Position numbers and translations under genes: made by a program. The notes below the pieces were generated by a model. It searched no databases and was not told where the DNA came from. It worked only from the letters and a program-made list of their open reading frames with translations. Below, piece after piece: positions 1 through 9,128 of a stretch of 64,000 bases of DNA; position 1 is the first letter of the stretch; every line of letters starts with the position of its first letter. Source of the DNA: Muribaculum sp. (GTDB taxonomy: Bacteria; Bacillota; Clostridia; Lachnospirales; Lachnospiraceae); assembly GCA_023663735.1 (NCBI GenBank), contig JAMPGV010000004.1, positions 20,189-84,188 on the forward strand. The letters run 5' to 3'.

Positions 1-17
1 CACCTCACCTTTGGCGT

Positions 18-40
18 CATGAGATTCCTATAATCTCATG
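18..40. repeat. Inverted repeat downstream of the surface protein gene
   Basis: CATGAGATT at 18-26 is matched perfectly by AATCTCATG at 32-40 with a 5-base loop. It lies about 100 bases beyond the stop codon of the minus-strand surface protein. No T run follows on either strand, so I do not call it a terminator. Confidence 0.5.
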
Positions 41-137
41 AGCCAATACGGAATCGGTGCTATTTCTATGATATACCAAAAGACAGAAATTGAAAATACT
101 AAAAATGAATTTCTTTCCGGTATGCCGGTCTGATTCT

Positions 138-3100
138 TTAGGGCGATACGATTTGGTAGGACACGGGATTTCTGTAAATTGTGAACTTCTGCGTGACGCT
201 TCCGCCATAACCGCCCGTCCCGTTCACCGTGACGCTCCCCTTGTTCTTTCCCACCGTATCATTGCCGCCATAAGTGAGGCGGTAGTCCCCCGCGTGGTCC
301 TCCGAGTCCTCTCTCAGGCGCACAAGCCCGTAAGCCGCCGCATCCACAAGTCTGGCGTCCTCGGTGGCTTTGTCCTTCTTCGCCGCCTTGATCTGATCCT
401 CGTCCCCATAATACACACGCAGCTTCACATTGGTCACGGGAGCGCCGTTATAGACCAGTTCTTTGGGGTTCTCATTGTCGATGACCACATAGAGATTCTT
501 TGCGGTCAGCCGCTTGGTGTAAAATTCTATGGGAACCGTCTTTGTCACCGCCGCCTCGTCAAAATTGCTGCCGCTCAAGTTTCCGTAATTGTCCGATCTG
601 TGGAACGTAACCGTCACCGTGGGAGCCGCTCCGACGCCCGCCAGATACTTCTCCACGTCCTCACGCTTATTGTTGTGATAAGTAACCGCATAGTCTTTCC
701 CTTCGCCAAAAATGCCGTCCCGATCACTTCTCACCACCACCTTGGGCTTATATTCTGCGGTTCTGCTGTCATACTCCGCCCGCGCATCCTCAATTTTGAC
801 ACTCTCCATATCCAGAGAACCCTGCACGATCTGGTATTTTATCACGATCTTCCCCGTGTAATTGCCCTTTCCGGTGATGGTCAATGTTCCCATCTTCCCC
901 TCGTCAGGCACAATCTCCTCCTCTCCGTATACCCAGTGCCACTTCCCGTCTTCGCCCTGCTCTTTCCATTTATCCTGCTGCTTTTTCATGGGCGTGATGC
1001 TCTTGTTGTTCTGATATTTCACCGTATAATCCCGGCCCGCAACCAGCGGCGTGTTCGTCTCCTCCACATATAGAGCAAAATCCAGTTCCGCCCCTGACTT
1101 AGCATAGGGAATGGTACCGTCCAGAAATCTGGTGGACTCCACTTTTTTCACGTATTTGAATTTCGGATTGCCGTTTGCATCCTCCCCCAGATAGACATTG
1201 TCCTCTGTGACGATGGGCTTAAGCGTCTCCTCCCCCGCGGAGAAGACCACACGCTCCGCCAGATTGGCTGCCGTGATCTGATAAGTCTGCCGGAAACTGC
1301 CGACATAACCGGACTCCGGCAGGGCGGTATAGACCGCCGTGGCCGTACCCTTATTCACATTGTTCAGGTAGCGCACCGTGTAATCCGTTCCCTCTTCAAA
1401 GACGTAATCCGGCGCCCGCTCCGAATCCCACGGCGAAATGCGGTGGCTCTTTTTGCTGACCAGCGTCACATTCTGCGTCTGGGGATATCCGTTGTAGGGC
1501 AGTTTGGACTGCCAGCGCTCCCCGTAACTGTTTTGGGCAGAGACGGTCTTGGCATTGAAGGCTTTGCCGGCGATCTTAAAGTTGACGCTCTTGGAGCCGC
1601 AGTAACTGCCAATGCCCTTGATCGTCATGGTGGCGGTACCCACCGCGGCATTGTTCCGGTACTCGATTTCGTAATCCTCCCCGTATTTGAGCCATTTCGA
1701 TCCGTATTTGACGGTAAATGCATTCTTGCGGTTCAGTTTATACAGGATCACCGCATCATAATCGCCATCGTATTCTTCCCAGTCTGTTATCCATTCTCCG
1801 CCAAGATATTGATAATACGTCGTCACCTTTTTGGTCTTGACATTGCCTTTGGCATCCTCTACCTCTACTTCCATCGTCTCGTACCATGCGGGAACCAGCG
1901 TTATTTCCTCATCCCTGATAAATTCCTTGGACTTGCACTGACTTCCGAGAGAAATCTTGGCGGACTTCAACAAAATGCCCTTATTCCGGACATAGATTGT
2001 CCGGATGATCGTCCCCGTATAATTGCCGATTCCCGTAATCGTCAGGGTTCGTTCTCCGCCGCCCGACTCCTCCCGGAATATGGGATCCTCTTTGGACAGC
2101 AGAGAGCCTTCTCTAACTCCCTGCCCATCGGTAATCGACACCGTATAGTCCTGCCCCGCTTTTAAGGTCTTCAGATATTTGACGGATTTTAAGGTCTCCT
2201 GATCTTTCTTGTAGGTTCCTGTCTCGAATTGGTCGATACAGTTCAGCGTGACGCCCGCGGCGGCGTTATGATTTTCGTCCCCGATCGCAATCCGTTCAAT
2301 CATAAAATTCATATAGATCTTGCCGCTATAATCGCCCTTGCCCTCAATCACCACATGGGGCAGAACCGGATTAAAACCGCCCCTGACTTTCCGCCCCGTC
2401 CCGTTGCTGCCGCCTTCCTCCGTATCGCCCTTCTGCCAGGTTCCGTCCGCATCGGCTTTCTCCTGCTCCAGCAGAAACGCGTTGGTATTGACATTATTTT
2501 TGTAGCGGATCGTATAATCCTTTCCCGCTTTTAACAAGATCGGCGCATCCTCGCTGCCGCTATAGACATAGACTTCCGGTTTGAGCGCCTTCCCCGTATA
2601 GCGCTGAGGCTGTATCCGCTCCACGCGCAGAACCGACGCATCCCGCCACTTTGCATACAGCGTAAGATTCTCCGCCACCTGATCCTTGTCCGTATCCCAT
2701 GCATCGGTATACTCCCGATCCCGATACCAGCCCGCAAAATAATATCCCGTATCCTCCGGCTCCGCCACTTCTCCGATCACGCTGCCCTTGGGAACATACC
2801 GGTAGAAAGCTTCCCCATGTCCGCACAGATCAAAGGCAACGGCCGCTTCTCCTGCCACAACCGCTTCCCATTTGGCGTACAGCGTGGTATCTCCCTCCAC
2901 CGTATCCCGCCTGAAATCCCACATTTGGATGAACTCGGCGTCTTGATACCAGTTCTCAAAATAAAATCCCTCGTCCACGGGCCACAGATCCGCCGTCCGC
3001 TCCAACAGGCTGCCCTTTCTGACGTCCGTTTTCACGATATCGGCTCCGTGTCCCGACAAATCAAACGTCACCGTATAGGTCGGCGTCCACTTGGCATAGA

Positions 3101-4217
3101 GCGTGATATTCCGCCTCACCGTATCATTTGCAAAGTCCCACGGTTCCTCGCAGGCCGGATCCTGATACCAGCCGTCAAACTCATAGCCGGGAGCCGTCGG
3201 ATACAGATCCGGCGTCAGCTCCAGCAGACCGCCCTCTCTGATATCCGCCTTGACAATTTCCTCCCCATGTCCCGACAAATCAAAAGTCACGGTATAAAGC
3301 TTCGTCAGTTTCGCATACAGCAGCAAATCGCCCTGTATCGTATCTTTTTCAAAATCCCAGAATTCTCCGAAACTGTCGCTTGCATACCAGCCCTCCAAAA
3401 CATAACCGGGAATCTCAGGCCACAGATCCGGCGTCTCTTCCAATAAACTGCCCACCTTCAAGCCGGTTCTGACAATCTCAGGCACCACTTCCCAAAAATA
3501 GAAGCGAACCGTATAAGTCGTCTCTTCCCACTTGGAATACAGCGTGGTATCCTCCATCATCCCGTCCCGGCCAAAATTCCATTTCTGCGTACAATCCGCA
3601 TCCGTATACCAGCCGAGGAACCGATACCCCGGATCATGGGGATCCGCCGGCACATACGGAGAATCGTCCGGCGCCAGATATTGGTACCAATTCACGCCAT
3701 GGCCGCCCAGATCAAAGGTGATCACAATCGTCCCCGGCTCCAGCTCTACCCATTTGGCATACAGCGTGAGATCGTTTTCCACCGTGTCTCTGGCCAGATT
3801 CCACGCCACCGAAAAGGTGTCGTCCACATACCAATTTTCAAAATAGAATCCCCCGTCCGCAGGGCGCAGATCCTCCGTCTGTTCCAACAGGCTGCCCGCC
3901 TTGATGTCCGTCCGGACAAAATCCTCCCCATGACCCATCAGGCGGAAGGTGACGGTATAGGTTTCCGGAGCTTCCTCGGAACCCGATCCGTCCGTCGTAC
4001 CTGTTTCCTGCAAAGCCTCCGCAAAATCCGATTCTGAGTCCGAGTCCAAATCCGATTCCGAAGTTGATTCCATCGCCGCCCGGCTTTCCAAGGCTCCTGC
4101 CCCGTCTATCCCTGCCTCGTCTGCAGCGGACGCCGGCTGCGGCAGAGAGGTGACTAGCATCACTGCCGCTAGCAATCCTGATACCATCTTTCCGAGTTTC
4201 CTACTTTTGAGTTTCAT
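138..4217 (-). CDS. Large secreted surface protein with six InlB-type B-repeats
   Basis: Predicted secreted protein of 1,359 residues. Residues 1-31 are a signal peptide ending in QPASA. A Ser/Asp-rich acidic linker (about 45-85) leads into six repeats of about 72 residues (about 87-524), each with a central GWY-like motif and ending in TLYAKW or a variant; this is the InlB B-repeat (Listeria-Bacteroides repeat) pattern. The rest (about 530-1359) is built of beta-rich modules recurring around YTGKALKP, GKGNYTGKI and DYTVxYxNN, as in many Lachnospiraceae surface proteins. No LPxTG motif, SLH domain or C-terminal membrane segment is visible, so how it is held at the cell is unknown. The start at 4217 has GAGGAGG six bases upstream; in-frame Met codons further upstream overlap or precede that site. 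An adhesive or structural role is inference. Confidence 0.85.
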   Translation of the reverse strand: MKLKSRKLGKMVSGLLAAVMLVTSLPQPASAADEAGIDGAGALESRAAMESTSESDLDSDSESDFAEALQETGTTDGSGSEEAPETYTVTFRLMGHGEDFVRTDIKAGSLLEQTEDLRPADGGFYFENWYVDDTFSVAWNLARDTVENDLTLYAKWVELEPGTIVITFDLGGHGVNWYQYLAPDDSPYVPADPHDPGYRFLGWYTDADCTQKWNFGRDGMMEDTTLYSKWEETTYTVRFYFWEVVPEIVRTGLKVGSLLEETPDLWPEIPGYVLEGWYASDSFGEFWDFEKDTIQGDLLLYAKLTKLYTVTFDLSGHGEEIVKADIREGGLLELTPDLYPTAPGYEFDGWYQDPACEEPWDFANDTVRRNITLYAKWTPTYTVTFDLSGHGADIVKTDVRKGSLLERTADLWPVDEGFYFENWYQDAEFIQMWDFRRDTVEGDTTLYAKWEAVVAGEAAVAFDLCGHGEAFYRYVPKGSVIGEVAEPEDTGYYFAGWYRDREYTDAWDTDKDQVAENLTLYAKWRDASVLRVERIQPQRYTGKALKPEVYVYSGSEDAPILLKAGKDYTIRYKNNVNTNAFLLEQEKADADGTWQKGDTEEGGSNGTGRKVRGGFNPVLPHVVIEGKGDYSGKIYMNFMIERIAIGDENHNAAAGVTLNCIDQFETGTYKKDQETLKSVKYLKTLKAGQDYTVSITDGQGVREGSLLSKEDPIFREESGGGERTLTITGIGNYTGTIIRTIYVRNKGILLKSAKISLGSQCKSKEFIRDEEITLVPAWYETMEVEVEDAKGNVKTKKVTTYYQYLGGEWITDWEEYDGDYDAVILYKLNRKNAFTVKYGSKWLKYGEDYEIEYRNNAAVGTATMTIKGIGSYCGSKSVNFKIAGKAFNAKTVSAQNSYGERWQSKLPYNGYPQTQNVTLVSKKSHRISPWDSERAPDYVFEEGTDYTVRYLNNVNKGTATAVYTALPESGYVGSFRQTYQITAANLAERVVFSAGEETLKPIVTEDNVYLGEDANGNPKFKYVKKVESTRFLDGTIPYAKSGAELDFALYVEETNTPLVAGRDYTVKYQNNKSITPMKKQQDKWKEQGEDGKWHWVYGEEEIVPDEGKMGTLTITGKGNYTGKIVIKYQIVQGSLDMESVKIEDARAEYDSRTAEYKPKVVVRSDRDGIFGEGKDYAVTYHNNKREDVEKYLAGVGAAPTVTVTFHRSDNYGNLSGSNFDEAAVTKTVPIEFYTKRLTAKNLYVVIDNENPKELVYNGAPVTNVKLRVYYGDEDQIKAAKKDKATEDARLVDAAAYGLVRLREDSEDHAGDYRLTYGGNDTVGKNKGSVTVNGTGGYGGSVTQKFTIYRNPVSYQIVSP

Positions 4218-4363
4218 AACCATCCTCCTCAATACAGTTTCTAAGAAAGCGCTGATTCAATCACCGCTTCCTCAGAGCCTCCGTCGGATGCGCACGGATT
4301 TGCAACAGAATATGCTTCGCAGCGCAAATCCGGCGCGGGAAACGCTTTCATCAGCGTTTCTCT
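4218..4363 (-). promoter_or_regulatory. Structured 5' leader of the surface protein gene
   Basis: The leader between the predicted start of transcription and the ATG holds two perfect hairpins: an 8-bp stem (4339-4346 with 4353-4360) and a 9-bp stem (4295-4303 with 4324-4332). In addition, the promoter-proximal segment can pair over a long range with the segment just before the Shine-Dalgarno (about 4242-4255), which would compete with the first hairpin. I recognise no named riboswitch. Confidence 0.45.
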
Positions 4364-4369
4364 AAGCAG

Positions 4370-4398
4370 ATCATATACCGATCATTTGGCAATGTCAA
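4370..4398 (-). promoter_or_regulatory. Promoter of the surface protein gene
   Basis: On the minus strand TTGACA (4393-4398) is followed after 17 bases by TATGAT (4370-4375). Transcription would start near 4363 and give a leader of about 145 nt. Confidence 0.65.
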
Positions 4399-4489
4399 GA
4401 TTCGCCCGGCCACGGTCTGCGATTCCTTCCGAAGGCTCTCCATCTAAGGTAATTGCGAAAATAAGCGTTGCGCAATGTAAAAAATCCGG

Positions 4490-4518
4490 TTGACATTTGC
4501 CTGTTCCTATAGTATAGT
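4490..4518 (+). promoter_or_regulatory. Promoter of tRNA-Gly
   Basis: TTGACA (4490-4495), 17-base spacer, TATAGT (4513-4518), ending 56 bases before the tRNA. Confidence 0.75.
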
Positions 4519-4574
4519 AATATTTGTTCGTAGATCATTTTCCTTTTGATACATGATCCGATTTCATACAACAT

Positions 4575-4646
<72 letters not shown>

Positions 4647-4654
4647 CTTCAAAA

Positions 4655-4700
4655 AAAGATGTCATCCGGCTAAATGTTTAGCGGAACGACATCTTTTTCT
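4655..4700 (+). terminator. Terminator of tRNA-Gly
   Basis: AAAGATGTC (4655-4663) pairs with GACATCTTT (4688-4696); the inner part (CTAAA/TTTAG) extends the stem, and a T-rich tail follows. Confidence 0.85.
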
Positions 4701-4754
4701 TTTTTCCATCCGGCTTTTCTGGCTTCTATTTCTATCCTTCCGCTCTTATCCTTT

Positions 4755-4795
4755 TATTTCTGTTCTTTATTTCTATTCTTTATTTCTATTCTTCC
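4755..4795. repeat. Short pyrimidine-rich tandem repeats after the GH3 gene
   Basis: The segment TTTATTTCTATTC recurs directly, within a longer run of TTTATTTCT/TTCCGCTTC units next to the stop codon of the minus-strand GH3 gene. Similar simple repeats occur near 12.45 kb and 33.83 kb. Confidence 0.6.
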
Positions 4796-4813
4796 GCTTC
4801 TACCCGGCGGCCT

Positions 4814-6136
4814 CTACCCCTCCACCCGGTCTGCATACTTAATCCGGTACACCCGCCGCAGGGAATCGTTGATGCGCTCCTCCGAGATCACGCCGCTCTG
4901 TACGGCCTCCAGCACACCGTTATAAGCCTTCTCAAAATCTTCCGGCATCAAAATCATATCACAACCTGCCTTCAGCGCCTGTACCGCTGCCTCTCCCGCG
5001 TCGTAATAATCGGAGATCGCCGCGGCGCTCATGGAATCCGTGATGACCACACCGTCAAAACCAAGCTCCCCGCGCAGAAGATCCGTCACCACCGCCTGCG
5101 ACATGGAACAGGGCGTGTTATCCCCCGCAAGGGAAGGCGCCGCCATATGGCTCACCATCACCATGTCTGCTCCCGCGTCAATCCCTGCCTGAAATACCGC
5201 AAACTCGCCCGCCCGGAACGCTTCCGCGCTCCTGTCTGTGGAAGCAAGTCCCTCATCCGTATTCTGCGCGGTACTGCCCATACCGGGGAAATGTTTCAGG
5301 CAGGTTCCGATGTTCTGCTCCTTCAGCCCTCGCACCATGGAGGCCACATACGGACTCACGGCCGCCGCATCGGATCCGTAGGAGCGATCCGCCATGACGG
5401 AATGTTCCACACTGTCCAGATCCGCCACCGGGGCAAAATTGAGGTTGAATCCGTAATTGGCCAAGCTGGCGCCGATGGCGCTCCCCGCATCATAGGCCTT
5501 GTCCGCTCCGCCGCTCTCCGCCAGCTTCTTCGCGCCGTCCTGCTTGTCCGCAAGCCCTTTCTGCGCCAGCGGGCTGACGGTGCCGCCCTCTTCCTCCACC
5601 GCGATGAACAGCGGATAGTTGGCGTAAAATTTCGTATTGTCTATCATCTCTTTCAACTGGGATTCATTCTGTATATTCTTGGCATGATATATGATTCCGC
5701 CTACGGAATACCGGGTCAGCGCCTCCTTGGTTCCGTCTCCCGCCCGCACCGCGGCCGTCACCCCCGTAATGGACTCCGGCGTCACGATAAACAGCCCCGC
5801 TACCTTATCCTCCAGCGGCATCACTTCAATCCCCGCATTGACGATCTGTTCCAGCTTCTGCTCTGCCGTAAGCTCCGGCACGTTCTCCTCCGTTTCGGAC
5901 GAGGACTCCGGCGTCTCCATGCTCTCCTCGCCTCCCAGAAGCTCCTCCACCTGACTCTGTTTCTCCTGCTCCTGTCTCCTGCTCTGCCCGGCCAGATATC
6001 TCACTCCCAGCACAATTCCCGCCGCAAAAGCGATCGTCAGGACAGCCACCGTGACATAGGCCAGCGCCTGATTGCGCACCCGGCGCTTTCTTCTGGCCTC
6101 CCGTTTCTCCTGCTGCTCCTGTGTATTCTGCTCCAT
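4814..6136 (-). CDS. Membrane-anchored glycoside hydrolase family 3 (NagZ-like)
   Basis: A 440-residue protein related to beta-N-acetylhexosaminidases of GH3 that remove GlcNAc from wall fragments or glycans. A basic N-terminus (KREARRKRRVR) precedes one hydrophobic segment (about 24-46), so the enzyme should be anchored with its catalytic part outside. The GH3 N-terminal barrel is clear: AVEEEGG, NFAPVADL, KHFPGMG, VMVSHMA and GFDGVVITDSM, where the Asp of ITDSM is the expected nucleophile. NagZ enzymes use a His in a flexible KHFPGHG-type loop; here the loop reads KHFPGMG, so the residue usually His is Met, and the substrate or catalytic dyad may differ. The long linker (about 48-90) is acidic. 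The gene stands alone, with a long intergenic region upstream. Confidence 0.88.
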   Translation of the reverse strand: MEQNTQEQQEKREARRKRRVRNQALAYVTVAVLTIAFAAGIVLGVRYLAGQSRRQEQEKQSQVEELLGGEESMETPESSSETEENVPELTAEQKLEQIVNAGIEVMPLEDKVAGLFIVTPESITGVTAAVRAGDGTKEALTRYSVGGIIYHAKNIQNESQLKEMIDNTKFYANYPLFIAVEEEGGTVSPLAQKGLADKQDGAKKLAESGGADKAYDAGSAIGASLANYGFNLNFAPVADLDSVEHSVMADRSYGSDAAAVSPYVASMVRGLKEQNIGTCLKHFPGMGSTAQNTDEGLASTDRSAEAFRAGEFAVFQAGIDAGADMVMVSHMAAPSLAGDNTPCSMSQAVVTDLLRGELGFDGVVITDSMSAAAISDYYDAGEAAVQALKAGCDMILMPEDFEKAYNGVLEAVQSGVISEERINDSLRRVYRIKYADRVEG

Positions 6137-6244
6137 ACTGTCTGCCGCTCCTCACTCTGTTTCCGAAACCAAACGCTTATTTACTTTCTATCATACATTA
6201 CTTTTCGACATTTTTCTACTGTTAAATCTTTCTTTCCCCATTGT

Positions 6245-6749
6245 TTATAAAAAATTAAATTGTGGCGCAGAAACGCCGCGTCCATCAAAGCCTGTACAAC
6301 GAATGAGAGCGTATCGACTATTTCTAATCAATACGCTCTCTCAGACTATGCTATCCAATGGACCGTTACCTCTCTTTCAATCATTGTTCTCATCTTGTCA
6401 TTTCGGCTGGTTCTCAGCCACAGCTGTCTGACCGAACTGTTTGCCATATTCACTTTTCTTTATCTTCCACTTTCTCCTTTGTATTCTTTCCACTTCTCTT
6501 TTGTATCGGATACCGTAGCGTCCCAATGTATTTTATCAATTCTTTGGTGATTCGCTGCTTTTTCTTCTGTGTACTCGAATGATCTATATGAATCTTTCTC
6601 TAAGGTGAAATGCCCTTGTAACTCACTTCGTTGGTACTTCAATGGAAGATGTTCTGGGTTTAAATCATCTTGTTAGGTGGACCGTACCTCCTTTCTTTTG
6701 TTCTCTTTAGATCCTCTCTTCTGTTTTTTGCTTTGTCTTCTCTGTTGAT
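6245..6749 (-). ncRNA. Candidate structured noncoding RNA, about 500 nt
   Basis: No convincing gene lies in this stretch; the one minus-strand ORF (6460-6642) matches nothing I know. A consensus promoter stands at its 5' end and a hairpin with a T run at its 3' end (6249-6279). Between them are nested pairings: GGTAC/GTACC (6684-6688 with 6633-6637) enclosing AAGATG/CATCTT (6666-6671 with 6646-6651), GGCTG/CAGCC (near 6406-6420), GTATC/GATAC (near 6506-6516), and a perfect 10-bp stem (6305-6314 with 6331-6340). The motif TGGACCGT(T)ACC occurs near both ends (6678-6688 and 6359-6370). It is not tmRNA, RNase P, SRP or 6S by any motif I can see. Class unknown. Confidence 0.5.
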
Positions 6750-6755
6750 AAATTT

Positions 6756-6784
6756 ACTATAACAGCTGCATCGACATTTGTCAA
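6756..6784 (-). promoter_or_regulatory. Consensus promoter of the candidate ncRNA
   Basis: Minus-strand TTGACA (6779-6784), exact 17-base spacer, TATAGT (6756-6761). It lies after the stop codon of the upstream gene and has no CDS within 600 bases downstream, which is the main reason to suspect a noncoding transcript. Confidence 0.75.
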
Positions 6785-6903
6785 CACATTTTTGCAAAAA
6801 AGTTTCATTTTTTTATTTTTTCTTTTTCCGTCCTGAAATTATCAGTAAATTTTTCCATTTGGGACAAATAGACCGTCCATGGGTCTCCGACTCCCACGCG
6901 GAC

Positions 6904-7749
6904 TCAAATTGGCCGAGAGAGCCGCCTCAGCATCTTGCATCCGTGGTCATAGATCGTCATAAGTTCCCGCTTGGCCGCCAGAAAATATCCCTCGCCGGTG
7001 TCCTTGTCCACCGCGGCGATCACGGCCGCCGAGATCTCCCGCACATTGCACTGAGAACTGCTCAGAATCCAACTTCCGTTCAGAGTCTCCTCCAGCATCT
7101 TGCGTTTGTCGAGCGCTTTGATAACCTCCTGCTCATAGGCGCCCACCTCGTCATAGACCAGCAGAATCAGACAGTTCTTCTTCCGCTTCCCGTAATATAC
7201 GACCGAATTCCCCTTTTGAGCCAGAATCCGTTCCCGGCTTTCATTATAGCGCTGAATTTCCCGAAGGATCACGCTCTCTATGTCATCTGCCAAATCTTCT
7301 CCGCCAGCTTCCTCCGTGCCGTCCGCCAGCCGCACATAATAATTGACAGAATCAATCAAGAAGGAAAACTTTTTCTTTTTGTAATACCCATCTTCCGTGA
7401 GCCTAAACTTCCGCACGCGCATCCGCTCCTCCATCTGCCCGCGGCTCATATGCTGCAGCCGCGTTAGATCGTTCAGGTCATAGCTTCGCTCCTTCCTCCT
7501 GCACTCCTCCACCCCAATGGGCGAAAGCGCGATGAGCAGCACCACAAGCGCCAGAAGCGCCAGCACGATGACCCCCACCCAGTAAACGTCCGGGGATACG
7601 CCGCGCGCCTCCATGTCTTTCTCAAAAAACAGAAGGGCAAAAGCGGCAATCCCCAAAAAGATTGCCAGCCATGCCCAAAACCTCGCCCGCTCCAACACCC
7701 GGCGTCGTTTTTGATGCTCCGATTCTTCTTTCGGATTGTCACATCCCAT
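6904..7749 (-). CDS. Uncharacterised membrane protein with two TM segments
   Basis: A 281-residue protein I do not recognise. A charged N-terminus (about 1-24) is followed by two hydrophobic helices (about 25-43 and 55-78) with a short loop between, then a soluble C-terminal domain of about 200 residues that is probably cytoplasmic. The C-terminal part is rich in charged residues (YYKKKKFSFLID, YYGKRKKNCLILLVYDE) and mixed alpha/beta in character. No catalytic motif stands out. The start at 7749 has an AGAGGG site upstream. The stop of the next upstream gene, lysC, is 43 bases away, so it may be the last gene of the lysC operon, but nothing suggests a related function. Confidence 0.7.
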   Translation of the reverse strand: MGCDNPKEESEHQKRRRVLERARFWAWLAIFLGIAAFALLFFEKDMEARGVSPDVYWVGVIVLALLALVVLLIALSPIGVEECRRKERSYDLNDLTRLQHMSRGQMEERMRVRKFRLTEDGYYKKKKFSFLIDSVNYYVRLADGTEEAGGEDLADDIESVILREIQRYNESRERILAQKGNSVVYYGKRKKNCLILLVYDEVGAYEQEVIKALDKRKMLEETLNGSWILSSSQCNVREISAAVIAAVDKDTGEGYFLAAKRELMTIYDHGCKMLRRLSRPI

Positions 7750-7792
7750 GATTCCCAGCCCTCTTTCTGATGCCCTCGTTCTGATCCGCAGT

Positions 7793-9112
7793 TTAAAGCT
7801 TCGTCACCACAAAAATATCGTAGATCGCCTTGATGGCGGTCTCAAAATCATCGTCGGACACGCCGATAATGATATTCTGCTCGGAAGATCCCTGATCGAT
7901 CATCTTTACATTGATATGATTGTGCGCCAGCGCGGAGAAAATCCGCCCCGCCGTGCCGCGCATGGATTTCATGCCCCGTCCCACCACGGCGATCAGCGCG
8001 ATGTCGGACTCAATCTCGATGGCGTCGGGATTGGTCAGCCTGTGAATTCCAGCCACCACCTGCTGTTCCTTGTGCATGAACTCGTCCTGATGGACGAACA
8101 CGGTCATGGTGTCAATGCCGGAGGGAACATGCTCGAAGGAAATCCCGTTTTCCTCAAAGGCCTGCAGCACTTTCCGGCCGAATCCGATCTCCGCGTTCAT
8201 CATGTCTTTTTCGATATTGATCGAACAAAAGCCCTTTTTCCCGGCAATTCCGGTGATGACGTACTTGGACTTCTGACAGGTGCTTCCCACGATCCAGGTT
8301 CCCTTGTCCTCGGGGGCGTTGGTGTTGCGGATGTTGATGGGAATGCCCTGCTGGCGCACGGGGAAAATGGCGTCCTCATGCAGCACGCTGGCTCCCATGT
8401 AGGAAAGCTCCCGCAGCTCCTTATAAGTAATCACGTCGATTCTCTCCGGATTCTCGATGATTCTGGGATCCGCCGTCAAAAATCCCGACACATCGGTCCA
8501 GTTCTCGTACACGTCCGCCTTGACCGCCTTGGCCACGATGGAACCCGTGACATCGGAGCCGCCTCTGGAGAACGTTTTCACCCTGCCGTCCGGCATCGCT
8601 CCGTAAAAGCCGGGAATCACCGCCTGACCGCACTGTTCCAGTCTGGCGGAGAGAACCTGATTGGTCCGGTCCGCGTCGAAATCCCCTTTCTCATCAAAGA
8701 AAATCACGGAGGCGGCGTCCACAAATTCATAGCCCAGATAATTGGCCATGACAATGCCGTTTAAATACTCCCCTCTGGAAGCCGCGTAATTCGCCCCCGC
8801 CTTCTCCTGAAACTGCTTCTCGATGGTCTTAAATTCCTCCTCCAGACTCAGCTCCAGCTTCAGCCCCTTGATGATCTCCTCGTAGCGCGCCCGGATGGCC
8901 TTCAATTCCTTGCCAAACGCCTTGCCTTCCTCGGCCAGAGCGTAGCACTCATACAACATATCCGTCACTTTGGTGTCATCCGCAAACCGCTTCCCCGGCG
9001 CGGAGGGAACCACATACCTCCGCTCCTTGTCCGCGCGGATGATCTCCCCCACCTTTTTAAACTGTTCCGCACTGGCGAGGGAACTCCCGCCAAACTTTAC
9101 CACTTTAGACAT
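7793..9112 (-). CDS. lysC: Aspartate kinase
   Basis: Catalyses ATP-dependent phosphorylation of aspartate, the first step toward lysine, threonine and methionine. The 439-residue protein begins with the amino-acid kinase signature KFGGSS; FSRGGSDVTGS marks the nucleotide and aspartate binding region. Two C-terminal ACT domains (from about residue 300; VVGRGMKSMRGTAGRIFSAL is in the second) should bind an end-product amino acid. The length and single-chain layout fit the E. coli LysC-like class rather than the alpha/beta B. subtilis type. The ATG at 9112 has GGAGG seven bases upstream; the longer upstream extension has no good site. It follows hom by 16 bases and is surely co-transcribed with it. 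Confidence 0.95.
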   Translation of the reverse strand: MSKVVKFGGSSLASAEQFKKVGEIIRADKERRYVVPSAPGKRFADDTKVTDMLYECYALAEEGKAFGKELKAIRARYEEIIKGLKLELSLEEEFKTIEKQFQEKAGANYAASRGEYLNGIVMANYLGYEFVDAASVIFFDEKGDFDADRTNQVLSARLEQCGQAVIPGFYGAMPDGRVKTFSRGGSDVTGSIVAKAVKADVYENWTDVSGFLTADPRIIENPERIDVITYKELRELSYMGASVLHEDAIFPVRQQGIPINIRNTNAPEDKGTWIVGSTCQKSKYVITGIAGKKGFCSINIEKDMMNAEIGFGRKVLQAFEENGISFEHVPSGIDTMTVFVHQDEFMHKEQQVVAGIHRLTNPDAIEIESDIALIAVVGRGMKSMRGTAGRIFSALAHNHINVKMIDQGSSEQNIIIGVSDDDFETAIKAIYDIFVVTKL

Positions 9113-9128
9113 AACAACCTCCATCATA

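Noticed and set aside
18-40. Terminator of the InlB-repeat gene
   Set aside because: The inverted repeat is perfect but has no T run on either strand.
6460-6642. Small minus-strand ORF as a transposase remnant or peptide gene
   Set aside because: It has no recognisable motif and no good Shine-Dalgarno; the region looks more like structured RNA than coding sequence.
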